A stretch of DNA of 64,000 bases from Salinisphaera sp. G21_0 (GTDB lineage Bacteria > Pseudomonadota > Gammaproteobacteria > Pseudomonadales > Endozoicomonadaceae), in NCBI RefSeq assembly GCF_017744115.1, contig NZ_JAGHQW010000015.1:44799-108798 (forward strand). Reading direction: 5' to 3'. Under the pieces are notes generated by a model. It was not told the DNA's origin. It was given only the letters and a program-made list of their open reading frames with translations, and searched no databases. The translations under genes were made by a program, and so were the position numbers. Below, in pieces: positions 57,208-64,000 of this stretch (the stretch's first letter is position 1; each line of letters opens with the position of its first letter).

Positions 57208-58051
57208 AGTTTTTTATTACTCGATACGAATCCAGGATAATGGCGGCAGCTTCCTTTCCGGCAATTCTTGCCTTTTTCCGATCACCATCGACTCCGTTTA
57301 AAACTGAATTATAAGCCTTCCGGTAAGCTTTCATGTAAGCCTTCCCTTTCTCGGACTTTGCCCATTTTTGTTTGGAAGATATTCGCTTCCGGGAACGAGC
57401 GTAAGCTTTGATGCGAGCCTTTCCTGCCTTGGACTCACGGTATGCTTTCTTATAAGGCTTGGTATTTCTGGGCTGAGCGTAACCTTTCTCGTTTACCTTC
57501 CTTTTCCCGGACTGTTTGTTAGCTTCTGCGTGTGTCAGGGGCAGGGGGCCCTCAGAACTGCACGATTCATGTGTCTTACTCTCAATGGTTGCAGTTATAA
57601 CTTGCTCTTGTGTGTCTTTATGCAACAGATCAGGTGTAGTCTCTGGGCGTGATGACGGCTGAGACAAACCTGCCAATGGGTTTTCCGGAGGTAATTGATG
57701 GGCGGTTTGTTCTGCGTTTGTTAATGCTGGATCTGTGCATGAATGGTCACAGGAAAAAATGTCGTCAGGTGGCTCCGGTGAATAAAGATCCGGGCGCATT
57801 ATTTCTTTTTCAAATAATGGTGAATAAGATATTGAAAAATCATTAAGTGAGCATGGAGGTGGTAGTGTGACCTGATTGAACAATCTATCCACTAAAAAAA
57901 CATTGTGAGGTGGATCATGTTTCCGCACATAATGACTAGTCATGCTGGGCATCGGACTGGAATCATCAGGTGGTATTACAGCTACGCCTGAAGAGTCCTG
58001 AACACAGGAAGAGACAGAAGCGAAAGATGAGTCTACGTTAAGTCTGTCCAT
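57206..58051 (-). CDS. Lys-rich 13-residue-repeat protein B
   Basis: A 281-residue protein. The first ~180 residues are Pro/Ser/Asp-rich and apparently disordered. Residues ~203-241 are three 13-residue basic repeats (AYRESKAGKARIK, AYARSRKRISSKQ, KWAKSEKGKAYMK). The last ~40 residues form the shared cap G-D-R-K-K-A-R-I-A-G-K-E-A-A. The same cap ends the 58211-59110 protein, so this is a short-repeat member of the same family with a different N-terminus. Sigma-E-type promoter with 17-bp spacer at 58080-58108. Confidence 0.65.
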   Translation of the reverse strand: MDRLNVDSSFASVSSCVQDSSGVAVIPPDDSSPMPSMTSHYVRKHDPPHNVFLVDRLFNQVTLPPPCSLNDFSISYSPLFEKEIMRPDLYSPEPPDDIFSCDHSCTDPALTNAEQTAHQLPPENPLAGLSQPSSRPETTPDLLHKDTQEQVITATIESKTHESCSSEGPLPLTHAEANKQSGKRKVNEKGYAQPRNTKPYKKAYRESKAGKARIKAYARSRKRISSKQKWAKSEKGKAYMKAYRKAYNSVLNGVDGDRKKARIAGKEAAAIILDSYRVIKN

Positions 58052-58079
58052 TGAATTGTTGCACTCTTGAATTATAGAT

Positions 58080-58108
58080 TAAGACCGCTATTTTTTTAAA
58101 AAAGTTCC
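58080..58108 (-). promoter_or_regulatory. sigma-E-type promoter (13-residue-repeat gene B)
   Basis: Minus strand: GGAACTT, 17 bp, TCTTA, again with 36 nt to the ATG. Confidence 0.65.
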
Positions 58109-58210
58109 TGCCTGAAAAAACTAATTTGTCTCAAGTGATCTGACGTTTTTGCTGATTTACTGTTTTGGTTCCGATAGTTGAACTTTTTATTATAAATTTT
58201 TTGCTATATG

Positions 58211-59110
58211 TTATTCTCTTATCAAGGTAGAAGCTTGCTTGCCAGCGATTCTTGCTTGTTCTCTATCGCCGGTATTCTTGAAGGCTTTATAGTAGGCTCT
58301 TTGGTAAGCCTTCCGTTGCTCGGACTGGCGGTAAGCCTTATGGTAAGCCTTGCCTTTCTCAGACTGAGCCCAGGCCCGTATGGAAGCCTTCCGTTTCTCG
58401 GTCTGTGAGTAAGCTTTATTGTAAGCTTTGTGTTTCTCGGACTTACAGTAAGCTTCCAGGTAAGCTTTACGTTTCTCGGAACGCGCGTAAGCCTCCCGGG
58501 AAGCTTTCCCTTTCTCTGATTCACGGTAAGCTTTCTGGTAAGCCTTCTGTTTCTCGGACTTACTGTAAGCCTTCCGGTAAGCCTTCCCTTTCTCGGACTG
58601 AGCGTAAGCCTTTTGATAAGCCTTCAGGTAAGCCTTGCGTTTCGCGGTCTTAGCGTAAGCCTTTTGATAAGCCTTTTGATAAGCCTTTCGTTTTTCAGTG
58701 CTTGCGTAAGCCTTCAGGTAAGCTTTCCGTTTCTCAGATCTTGCGTAAGCCTTTTGGCAAGTCTTACCTTGAAAAATGGTCTGAGATTGACCCGGTTCGG
58801 AAGCCGAAGTTGTAATATCCAACTTATTTCCGGCAGGTGATTGATCTTCTTTAGTATGGCTGGTGATGATCACTATCGACCTTTTTTCCAGCCGGGGAGT
58901 ATCAGTTAAAAAATGAACAGGCTCCATCGGCTGCTGAAGGTATTTTCTGGTTTTATCAGTATGCATGGCACATAGAATATTCGCTGCCTTTACAACTTCA
59001 CGGGAGAATACCTGACCTGATAAGCCGAATTCAGAAAAAGTAGTATCGTGATAATTAGAAAAATCATCTGAAGCTGCAATCAATTGAGTAGAATAAGTAG
59101 GTATTTCCAT
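58211..59110 (-). CDS. Lys-rich 13/17-residue-repeat protein C
   Basis: A 299-residue protein. The N-terminal ~115 residues are paralogous to the 56264-57046 protein. Residues ~121-272 are about eleven repeats of A-Y-A-x-S-E-K-R-K-A-Y-x-K, each 13 long, two with a 4-residue insert (AYQK) making 17. A C-terminal cap follows (G-D-R-E-Q-A-R-I-A-G-K-Q-A-S). The repeat region is about one quarter Lys with regularly spaced Ala-Tyr, so it should be a highly basic helix. Histone-H1-like or other nucleic-acid binding is a reasonable guess. Sigma-E-type promoter at 59139-59166. Confidence 0.7.
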   Translation of the reverse strand: MEIPTYSTQLIAASDDFSNYHDTTFSEFGLSGQVFSREVVKAANILCAMHTDKTRKYLQQPMEPVHFLTDTPRLEKRSIVIITSHTKEDQSPAGNKLDITTSASEPGQSQTIFQGKTCQKAYARSEKRKAYLKAYASTEKRKAYQKAYQKAYAKTAKRKAYLKAYQKAYAQSEKGKAYRKAYSKSEKQKAYQKAYRESEKGKASREAYARSEKRKAYLEAYCKSEKHKAYNKAYSQTEKRKASIRAWAQSEKGKAYHKAYRQSEQRKAYQRAYYKAFKNTGDREQARIAGKQASTLIRE

Positions 59111-59138
59111 TGAATGCTTGAATTAAGGAATTCCGGCT

Positions 59139-59166
59139 TATGACAGATGTTCTTATAAAAAGTTCC
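59139..59166 (-). promoter_or_regulatory. sigma-E-type promoter (13/17-residue-repeat gene C)
   Basis: Minus strand: GGAACTT, 16 bp, TCATA, with 36 nt to the ATG. Confidence 0.7.
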
Positions 59167-59249
59167 CCTGATGACAACCCACACTTAATCTTTACGTCAA
59201 TTCAGATGCACAGGATGGCTTGAGACACTCATCTGTTGTATAACCGGGA

Positions 59250-60104
59250 TCATTCTTCGCAGCCAGCTGTTTGCTGCGCACATTGACGTTTTAAGTTCGC
59301 TTGATTTCTGCGGTGCTGCCTAAGGCGCTCCCTTTCGCGCTCTGCGAAAGCAGGATCTTTGTAACGTTTTCTAAGGCGCTCCCTTTCGCGCTCTATGTAA
59401 GCAGGATTTTTACGAAGCTCTCTTTGGCGCTCCCTCTTGCGCTTCAAGTAAGCAGGATATTTGCAACGCTCTTTGTGCAGCACCCTTTCCCGCTTAACGT
59501 ACGCAGGATCTCCGCGATGCTTTGTCTGGCACCTGGCTATTGAAGCGTCATTATTAACAATTTCCTCTGACTGTTTCGTGTGGTTGTCACTTGTTTTTTT
59601 GTTCAGGCTTTGTGGCTTGGAAGATGCGACAGAAAGATTGGTTATCTGATCATCGGGGTTCCAATGGCTCGCTGTTGTTGGCTCCCTGATCCAAGGCTCA
59701 CTCTCTGATAGGCATAGCCCCTGAAGAAAAGGAATATTTGGTATTAATGATAACGTTTCATCTTCAGATTTATCACTGGAGCTCCGGGGTGAATATTGAT
59801 TAAGCACTGATTCTGGTATGTCAGGATCATCAGTACGGATAAAGTCTTCTGTATCGTCAGGCGTTATAGGTTTAATGCCATATTTATTCAATGAATTACA
59901 AGAATTGTTGTTATTTTTGGGTATGTCTGACTGGTTATGGTAAATGGGAAAAGGAGTTTTCAATGACTGAACAGGCATACCCTGATACGTCAAATGACAT
60001 TTGCCTGAACCAGATTTACCAATTCTTCCTAATAAATATGATGGACTGAAACAAGGATCAGGAAAAGCAGATTCAAATAGAGCTGGCTTATTTGATAGAC
60101 TCAT
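59250..60104 (-). CDS. Arg-rich 17-residue-repeat protein
   Basis: A 284-residue protein. The N-terminal ~195 residues are homologous to the 54994-56094 protein (YHNQS, HWNPDDQ, PQSLNKKTS). The basic block (199-266) has four repeats of exact 17-residue period (Pro at 200, 217, 234, 251; unit like D-P-A-Y-x-E-R-E-R-E-R-L-R). The paralogue's unit is four residues longer. A short Cys-containing tail follows. Promoter at 60133-60160, no Shine-Dalgarno. Confidence 0.7.
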   Translation of the reverse strand: MSLSNKPALFESAFPDPCFSPSYLLGRIGKSGSGKCHLTYQGMPVQSLKTPFPIYHNQSDIPKNNNNSCNSLNKYGIKPITPDDTEDFIRTDDPDIPESVLNQYSPRSSSDKSEDETLSLIPNIPFLQGLCLSESEPWIREPTTASHWNPDDQITNLSVASSKPQSLNKKTSDNHTKQSEEIVNNDASIARCQTKHRGDPAYVKRERVLHKERCKYPAYLKRKRERQRELRKNPAYIERERERLRKRYKDPAFAERERERLRQHRRNQANLKRQCAQQTAGCEE

Positions 60105-60132
60105 TGAGTTATTGAACTATTTAATTATAGTC

Positions 60133-60160
60133 TAAGACCAAGGGTTTATATGAAAGTTTC
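60133..60160 (-). promoter_or_regulatory. sigma-E-type promoter (17-residue-repeat gene)
   Basis: Minus strand: GAAACTT (one mismatch), 16 bp, TCTTA, with 36 nt to the ATG. Confidence 0.65.
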
Positions 60161-60224
60161 TCCACGTTTTTGCCGTTTTTTATCCTGATGGATAGAGATC
60201 ACTATCTACTGATTCCCTGATTAC

Positions 60225-60731
60225 TCACAGTTTAACCCAGTTATCTTGTTTTACGGGCTGAATATGATGATGTTTTTTTATATGGGTAAATAAGTTGGAA
60301 GACTGAGCAAAAGATGTTTTACACTTCAGGCAAAGATAGGGTTTAATTCCTGAGTGAATATAAGTATGTTTTATAAAATCATATCTGTGAAAGAATCTTT
60401 TTTTACAGGTTTGACACTTAAAATTTTTTTCGCTTAAATGAATCGATCTCTCATGAATCCGGCGAGTACCTTCCCTTACAAATGTTTTACCACACCCTGA
60501 ATAGGAACACATAAATTTCTTGTTGTCAGGTTTTTTTTCAGTTGGGTCACGATCAGAAGGTGTTTCTTCAGACACGTTAGTTAAGCTTTGTACCTCAGGT
60601 ACAGAGGTAACAGAAAACTGTTGGTATAAGGCTGGGTGTGATTCATTATTGATCTGATTAATATAGACTGGAACCGGACCAATGAATGTGAAATAAGGGA
60701 CTGGGGGCAAATTATTAGTATTAAAAAACAT
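60225..60731 (-). CDS. three-finger eukaryotic-type C2H2 zinc-finger protein
   Basis: A 168-residue protein. After a ~70-residue Pro/Ser/Glu-rich region come three complete C2H2 fingers. Finger 1 has C75, C80, H93, H98 (C-x4-C-x12-H-x4-H). Finger 2 has C106, C109, H122, H126 and finger 3 has C134, C137, H150, H154 (both C-x2-C-x12-H-x3-H). Linkers LSEKNF and SGIKPY are variants of the metazoan TGEKPY linker, and the hydrophobic Phe/Leu positions are kept. Bacterial Ros/MucR proteins have a single divergent finger, so this array looks acquired from a eukaryote. Sequence-specific DNA binding, presumably in a host nucleus, is inferred. Confidence 0.85.
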   Translation of the reverse strand: MFFNTNNLPPVPYFTFIGPVPVYINQINNESHPALYQQFSVTSVPEVQSLTNVSEETPSDRDPTEKKPDNKKFMCSYSGCGKTFVREGTRRIHERSIHLSEKNFKCQTCKKRFFHRYDFIKHTYIHSGIKPYLCLKCKTSFAQSSNLFTHIKKHHHIQPVKQDNWVKL

Positions 60732-60761
60732 AATGAGGCTATTGAATTATTGAATCAATAC

Positions 60762-60789
60762 TCAGACCTCTTCTTATTAAAATAGTTCC
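60762..60789 (-). promoter_or_regulatory. sigma-E-type promoter (zinc-finger gene)
   Basis: Minus strand: GGAACTA, 16 bp, TCTGA, with 38 nt to the ATG at 60731. Confidence 0.7.
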
Positions 60790-61180
60790 GCCTTTAAACA
60801 AAAAACAAACAACCCATTCGTTATGACAACAAGGCATAAAATTATGCTGCAGATATTTAGAATGATGATGTAAAGTTCTTCGAAAGTCAGCGTTATCACG
60901 GTTTGAAAGTCGCTGGTTGTCTGGTGAGTGGATGATCAGTCTGATTGAAATAAGGGCAGGAGAGATAGTGGATACTTTGAGGACTTAGCCTAACAGGCCT
61001 GCTTTCAGAGATCACCTCTATGCTTGGGTTTAAGTATCAATCGTTAGAACTGCATAGCGGTGCCGTTTGATTATCACACCGCAGTATTTTTATGCCAACA
61101 GCTGACAGTATAAAATTGATACTTACGTCCAGTTTTGCATCCGGTTAGATTTCAAGCCGGAAGTACAACGGAGGTCAGTG
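60790..61180. other. intergenic region with no supported gene
   Basis: The stretch contains a GCGGTG/CACCGC hairpin (about 61058-61085) followed by AGTATTTTT, and an 18-codon frame at 61182-61238 with a GGAGG site that overlaps the downstream pseudogene. None of these is convincing as a gene. The region may hold remnants of an older insertion. Confidence 0.3.
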
Positions 61181-61795
61181 TTATGAATTCTGTAAGGCCA
61201 TTTTCAGTTTATCAGCAAGATCCACCCGCCCTATGGTAGTTGATTTTAAAGGATTAATCAGAATAGATGTCTTATACCCTCCAAGGGCAAGATCATTCAG
61301 AAATGTAAGCATTGCTTTTGTGGAATCATTCGGGCATTCACCTTCAACTCTTCTTGTGTATTCCAAATTGAAGGGAGTACCAATGGAGAGGGCCAAGCGT
61401 TTCCAAAGGGTGGGATTTTCACCGACAATTCGTAATGCTACTGGAAAGTTAAAATCACTTAAGTCTAATGACTCTCCCGTTGCCGTTATTGGTTCCAGAT
61501 GATTCAGTAAGTCAGGACAAACATCATCCAGTTGAAACATCTGATTTTCATGGATAATATCGCAACTTCGTAACAGTTCAAGCTTTAATACGGGAGTTTG
61601 ACTTTGTTGATCGTAACCCAGATTTTTCAGCCCCTCTAGTAACAACTTAGCCGCTTGCTAAATTGATACTGATGGTTGCTGAGACTGACCGGGCCAATAA
61701 GCCTGATCAGGAAGCAGGTGAAACGGTGATTCACTGCCCTGAGAATTGCTGGTAGAAACTGCGGAAAGAGGTAGCGTGTTGTTTCTCTGAATCAT
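61181..61795 (-). pseudogene. Death-domain-like protein gene interrupted by an amber codon
   Basis: From the ATG at 61795 the frame runs 45 codons (MIQRNNTLPLSAVSTSN...), meets TAG at 61658-61660, and then continues in the same frame for ~158 codons to the stop at 61181. The C-terminal ~90 residues read W-K-R-L-A-L-S-I-G ... T-K-A-M-L-T-F-L-N-D ... I-G-R-V-D-L-A-D-K-L. This follows the eukaryotic Death domain (W-x-x-L-A-x-x-L-G ... L-x-x-W ... G-x-x-D-L-A-x-x-L). The domain half could still be made by restart at a TTG (61645). An upstream sigma-E-type promoter links it to the cluster. Confidence 0.6.
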
Positions 61796-61825
61796 GATGA
61801 TAACCTCAGTTAATGGTTTGTTAAT

Positions 61826-61853
61826 ATGGACCGCCATTTACTTAGATAGTTCC
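61826..61853 (-). promoter_or_regulatory. sigma-E-type promoter (interrupted Death-domain-like gene)
   Basis: Minus strand: GGAACTA, 16 bp, TCCAT. It overlaps the 3' end of the small frame at 61838-62083. The leader contains GAGG before the ATG at 61795. Confidence 0.5.
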
Positions 61854-62083
61854 ACAAGATAAACAGATCCCGATAAATTACTATGGCTATTCTTTAAAAC
61901 CCGGTTTGATATTGCACCGAGTAATGCCCAGCTGTCTTTTTCTGACGTGACGCTACGAATTGAAATCGTCCTTTCGAGACTAACGGTTATGAACCTGTTT
62001 GTTTTTTTCGGGGTAGCCAATAAATCCATGGCGTTGATGCTCGCGGACAACCGGCAGTTCTCCGCAGCTTTTGAACGTTTCAA
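61838..62083 (-). CDS. possible small gene or gene remnant
   Basis: An 81-codon frame with a TTG start; an ATG at 62029 is the better internal candidate. Its C-terminal two thirds read like a natural protein (NRFITVSLERTISIRSV...). No ribosome site, domain or family is recognised. Its 3' end contains the promoter of the next gene. It may be the tail of a truncated neighbour. Confidence 0.3.
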   Translation of the reverse strand: MKRSKAAENCRLSASINAMDLLATPKKTNRFITVSLERTISIRSVTSEKDSWALLGAISNRVLKNSHSNLSGSVYLVELSK

Positions 62084-62172
62084 TGGAGCTCCCGCAGAGA
62101 CACAGCAGATTTACCGGTTGTTTATTCGAAAACAAACATAGTTACAACTTAAGTCTAAAATTATTTACAGTA

Positions 62173-62299
62173 CCTAGTGCAGGCAAGCGTTGATATCCAT
62201 ACCGTTCGCACTGACCGGAGTCGAGGTGCGGTGCTCCCATCCGTCGACTCCGCTCAGGATGAACGGGGTGTACGGGTATTAGCGCTTTCCTGCACTAGG
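62173..62299. mobile_element. MITE-like element with 11-bp terminal inverted repeats
   Basis: CCTAGTGCAGG (62173-62183) and CCTGCACTAGG (62289-62299) flank a 127-bp element with an internal GGAGTCGA/TCGACTCC stem and REP-type GTTCGC/GAACGG motifs. There is no coding capacity. Confidence 0.6.
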
Positions 62300-62459
62300 A
62301 GGCTGACCGAGAATAGACTGCCCTACTGCGGAGGCAACAAATTGGTCTAAAAATCCGCTTTTTTCGGCAAATAGCCCCGCTATTCACCTCACAAAACCGA
62401 ATTTTTATCCTCAATTTTCTGCCATCCTCGCTACGGGCGCTATTCTCGGTCAGCCTCCT
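62297..62459. mobile_element. MITE-like element with 20-bp perfect inverted repeats
   Basis: A perfect 20-bp inverted repeat (AGGAGGCTGACCGAGAATAG at 62297-62316, its reverse complement at 62440-62459) bounds 163 bp without a gene. It abuts the preceding element, sharing AGG. Confidence 0.65.
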
Positions 62460-62538
62460 GGTGTGATATAGTTTCAAGCATCGGAATGAGTGAAAGATAT
62501 ACCAATGATAACAAATAGTTAAGATAAGGAGTCATCTT

Positions 62539-62994
62539 TTGGATAATCGTATCCCGCCGAATTCAAGAAAAGTTACTTTTGCAAATCAAGATGTTAATCA
62601 AAATCAGCTGGCTGAGGATTCTGGAGAATTTGGGGGTAAAAAGGTCTCTTCGAAAAATCATATCAAGATGCTCATCATTTCACTTAAAAAGCTTAAAAAT
62701 TTTATCATGAAGCCAATTCGTGACAGACAGATAAAATCTTATAACCAGGCTCTGGTAAAGGCCCGTAAAAATAAGGATTATGGTAGGGATTTAAGGAATG
62801 GGAAAATCGATAAAGCCTGCTACGACGTGTTAAATAGAAGAATGGATAAAGCTGGATTTGACAAGGGTTTACTTAAAGAAAAAAACTCTAGAGAAATTTC
62901 CGATATTCTTGTAGATCATCACATCATGACCAGGGATGATGCCGAAAACCTGCATATAAGAAATGTTGACTTAGAAGGTTCACCTTATTGGTAG
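62539..62994 (+). CDS. basic hypothetical protein
   Basis: A 151-residue protein of unrecognised family, starting at a TTG with AAGGAG seven bases upstream. The N-terminal 40 residues are polar and Asn/Gln-rich. Residues ~42-100 are Lys/Arg-rich and helical. The C-terminus contains ISDILVDHHIMTRDDAENL, which looks globular. It is monocistronic with a terminator at 63051. No accessory-type promoter is seen upstream. Confidence 0.6.
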   Translation: MDNRIPPNSRKVTFANQDVNQNQLAEDSGEFGGKKVSSKNHIKMLIISLKKLKNFIMKPIRDRQIKSYNQALVKARKNKDYGRDLRNGKIDKACYDVLNRRMDKAGFDKGLLKEKNSREISDILVDHHIMTRDDAENLHIRNVDLEGSPYW

Positions 62995-63050
62995 ACAAAT
63001 GAGTTAAATTACTGTCAATATTAATCCATAACTATTCATATTGACGAAAA

Positions 63051-63077
63051 AACACTGAACTATTCAGTGTTTTTTTT
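63051..63077 (+). terminator. intrinsic terminator
   Basis: AACACTGAA (63051-63059), a CTA loop and TTCAGTGTT (63063-63071) are followed by T6. An A-run on the left makes it potentially bidirectional. Confidence 0.85.
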
Positions 63078-63156
63078 CGCCTGAAGAAAAGGAGAATTGA
63101 TTACTATCAAGGCGAATCTGAAGAACTCTCCATTTTTTGCGACAATGCACGCTGTG

Positions 63157-63240
63157 ATAGTGGCACTGTCCAAACTGACCACCTCTGCTGTTCAAATGTG
63201 ACCCACCCTGCTGTTTTTAAGTGACCACCCCGCTGTTTAT
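63157..63240. repeat. insertion-sequence end with three TGACC(C)ACC repeats
   Basis: Three direct repeats, TGACCACCTCTGCTGTT, TGACCCACCCTGCTGTTT and TGACCACCCCGCTGTTT, follow a TGTCC start at about 63165. This resembles the multi-repeat transposase-binding end of IS21-family elements. No istA/istB follows, so it is probably a remnant. Confidence 0.45.
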
Positions 63241-63920
63241 GGTCCAGTGTATTTTTTGAAATCATCCATCCTGTTATTCAGCTTCAGGATCAGTGGATGG
63301 CTATTCGTACGTTTCGGATCGTCGTCGAATAATACGGACTCAAGCTTTTCGGCTTCTGTCAGGAAAACTGACCACAAAAAAGCCTTGTCATCAGCAGTGT
63401 TTTTGGTCAACCCGATTTTTCTGGCTTGGGTCAACCATTCCCCATACAGCTTCAAACTGCCAGAGAAAACAAGCTCACAGTGTGCGAAAAAACCATTAAT
63501 TAGCTGGCGTTGATGGTCATTATGATCGTTAAACTCAAAGTAGAATGGATCGTAAACCGACGTTGTAAACAGGTGCTGCAGTTGTTCAGATATTGTCGTG
63601 TAAAGGTCTTCTGCAACAGCAGATAATGGCGTTAGTACGCTCTGTCTGAGAAACAGTTTGATTACTGTCATCTGGCTGCCATGTGCCCGTCGACAAGTAT
63701 TTTTCTGCTCAGCCCACCCCTCTTCAATAGCCAATGCCAGAAAACAAGTCAGCGAATCAAGCGTGTAAGGTATTTCAAGTTTTTCAGCAGTTCTGGCCCT
63801 TAATGTCTGTCTTCTGACAGCACTATTTTCATCACTGAAGAGTTTGCCCCTGTACATTGAGGGCAGCTGCAACGTAAGCGCCAAAATAACCCACGTCCTA
63901 CCCTGCTCAGATTTGATCAA
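63237..63920 (-). CDS. hypothetical protein next to IS remnant
   Basis: A 227-residue, largely helical protein with no family I recognise and no transposase motif. It begins MIKSEQGRTWVILALTLQLPS and ends within the IS-end repeats. The start codon at 63920 is uncertain, since no good ribosome site is seen. It may be a passenger gene or a plasmid/phage-type replication accessory. Function is not assigned. Confidence 0.5.
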   Translation of the reverse strand: MIKSEQGRTWVILALTLQLPSMYRGKLFSDENSAVRRQTLRARTAEKLEIPYTLDSLTCFLALAIEEGWAEQKNTCRRAHGSQMTVIKLFLRQSVLTPLSAVAEDLYTTISEQLQHLFTTSVYDPFYFEFNDHNDHQRQLINGFFAHCELVFSGSLKLYGEWLTQARKIGLTKNTADDKAFLWSVFLTEAEKLESVLFDDDPKRTNSHPLILKLNNRMDDFKKYTGP

Positions 63921-63953
63921 GGATCATAAAGCCTCTGATTACATGGAGGCTCC

Positions 63954-64000
63954 AATGACCAATCCAGAAACCACTAAAGAACAATGGCTGCAACGAATCG
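63954..64000 (+). CDS. IS66-like accessory (TnpA-type) protein, partial start
   Basis: The ATG at 63954, with GGAGG about five bases upstream, opens MTNPETTKEQWLQRI before the window ends. A Trp and Arg-Ile early in a short polar N-terminus fit the start of IS66 OrfA/TnpA proteins. Only 15 codons are visible, so this is tentative. Confidence 0.35.

Noticed and set aside
58208..58840. Hydrophobic plus-strand frames opposite the Lys-rich repeat gene
   Set aside because: Reverse complement of Lys/Ala/Tyr codons gives Leu/Phe/Ser-rich artefacts; no start signals.

Overview
The window looks like a chromosome segment of a marine, host-associated gammaproteobacterium, most probably Endozoicomonas or a close relative. 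Housekeeping genes are clearly gammaproteobacterial: prfB with its +1 frameshift, lysS, recQ, dusA, the gal operon, lolC/E-lolD, ung and glk. They are interleaved with AT-richer blocks of unfamiliar proteins carrying eukaryote-like features: C2H2 zinc fingers, PPxY motifs, a Death-domain-like sequence, nuclear-localisation-like clusters and long coiled coils. The genus is an inference; no rRNA is present.

Layout. 1-4.6 kb (minus): the proximal part of a Flp/Tad pilus operon (flp, prepilin peptidase, cpaB/rcpC, secretin, small lipoprotein, tadG-like gene running off the left edge). 4.8-12.2 kb: recQ, dusA, an STAS / response-regulator-phosphatase pair, mlaA-like gene and a BASS-type transporter. 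12.6-18.6 kb: two very large coiled-coil proteins with a small gene between them. 18.7-23.1 kb: galETK with a divergent AraC/MelR-like regulator. 23.1-33.3 kb: lipoprotein-export ABC genes, a small PPxY protein, an MFS carrier, a RIO kinase, small conserved genes, a truncated isomerase, an SDR and a VUT-family transporter. 33.5-43.0 kb: four tandem copies of a ~2.35 kb gene, separated by exactly 50 bp, encoding ~780-residue proteins with a Myc-like basic motif and an invariant Cys-His-Asp trio. 43.1-46.8 kb: a protein of fifteen 37/38-residue CC repeats plus a C-terminal nucleotidyltransferase-like domain. 47-54.8 kb: a core block (glk, prfB, lysS, tetR, a degenerate secreted Ppx/GppA-like gene, ung). 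54.9-61.8 kb: tRNA-Arg followed by six minus-strand genes (five Lys/Arg-rich repeat proteins and a three-finger C2H2 protein) and an amber-interrupted Death-domain-like gene. 62-64 kb: MITE-like inverted repeats and insertion-sequence debris.

Main result. The accessory genes share a promoter of sigma-E (ECF) type, GGAACTT-N16-TCTNA. It is found upstream of the first coiled-coil gene (12.6 kb), both divergent genes at 46.8 kb, all six genes of the 55-60.7 kb cluster and the broken Death-domain-like gene. The spacer is 16 nt in nine of ten cases and 17 in the other. In five cluster genes the distance from the first base of the -10 box to the last base of the ATG is exactly 36 nt, and these leaders have no Shine-Dalgarno sequence. 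The promoters also correct several start sites, because the longer reading frames would begin inside them. I infer a stress-inducible regulon of secreted, host-directed, often nucleic-acid-binding proteins. Regulation and secretion are inferred; promoter spacing, repeats and motifs are read directly from the sequence.
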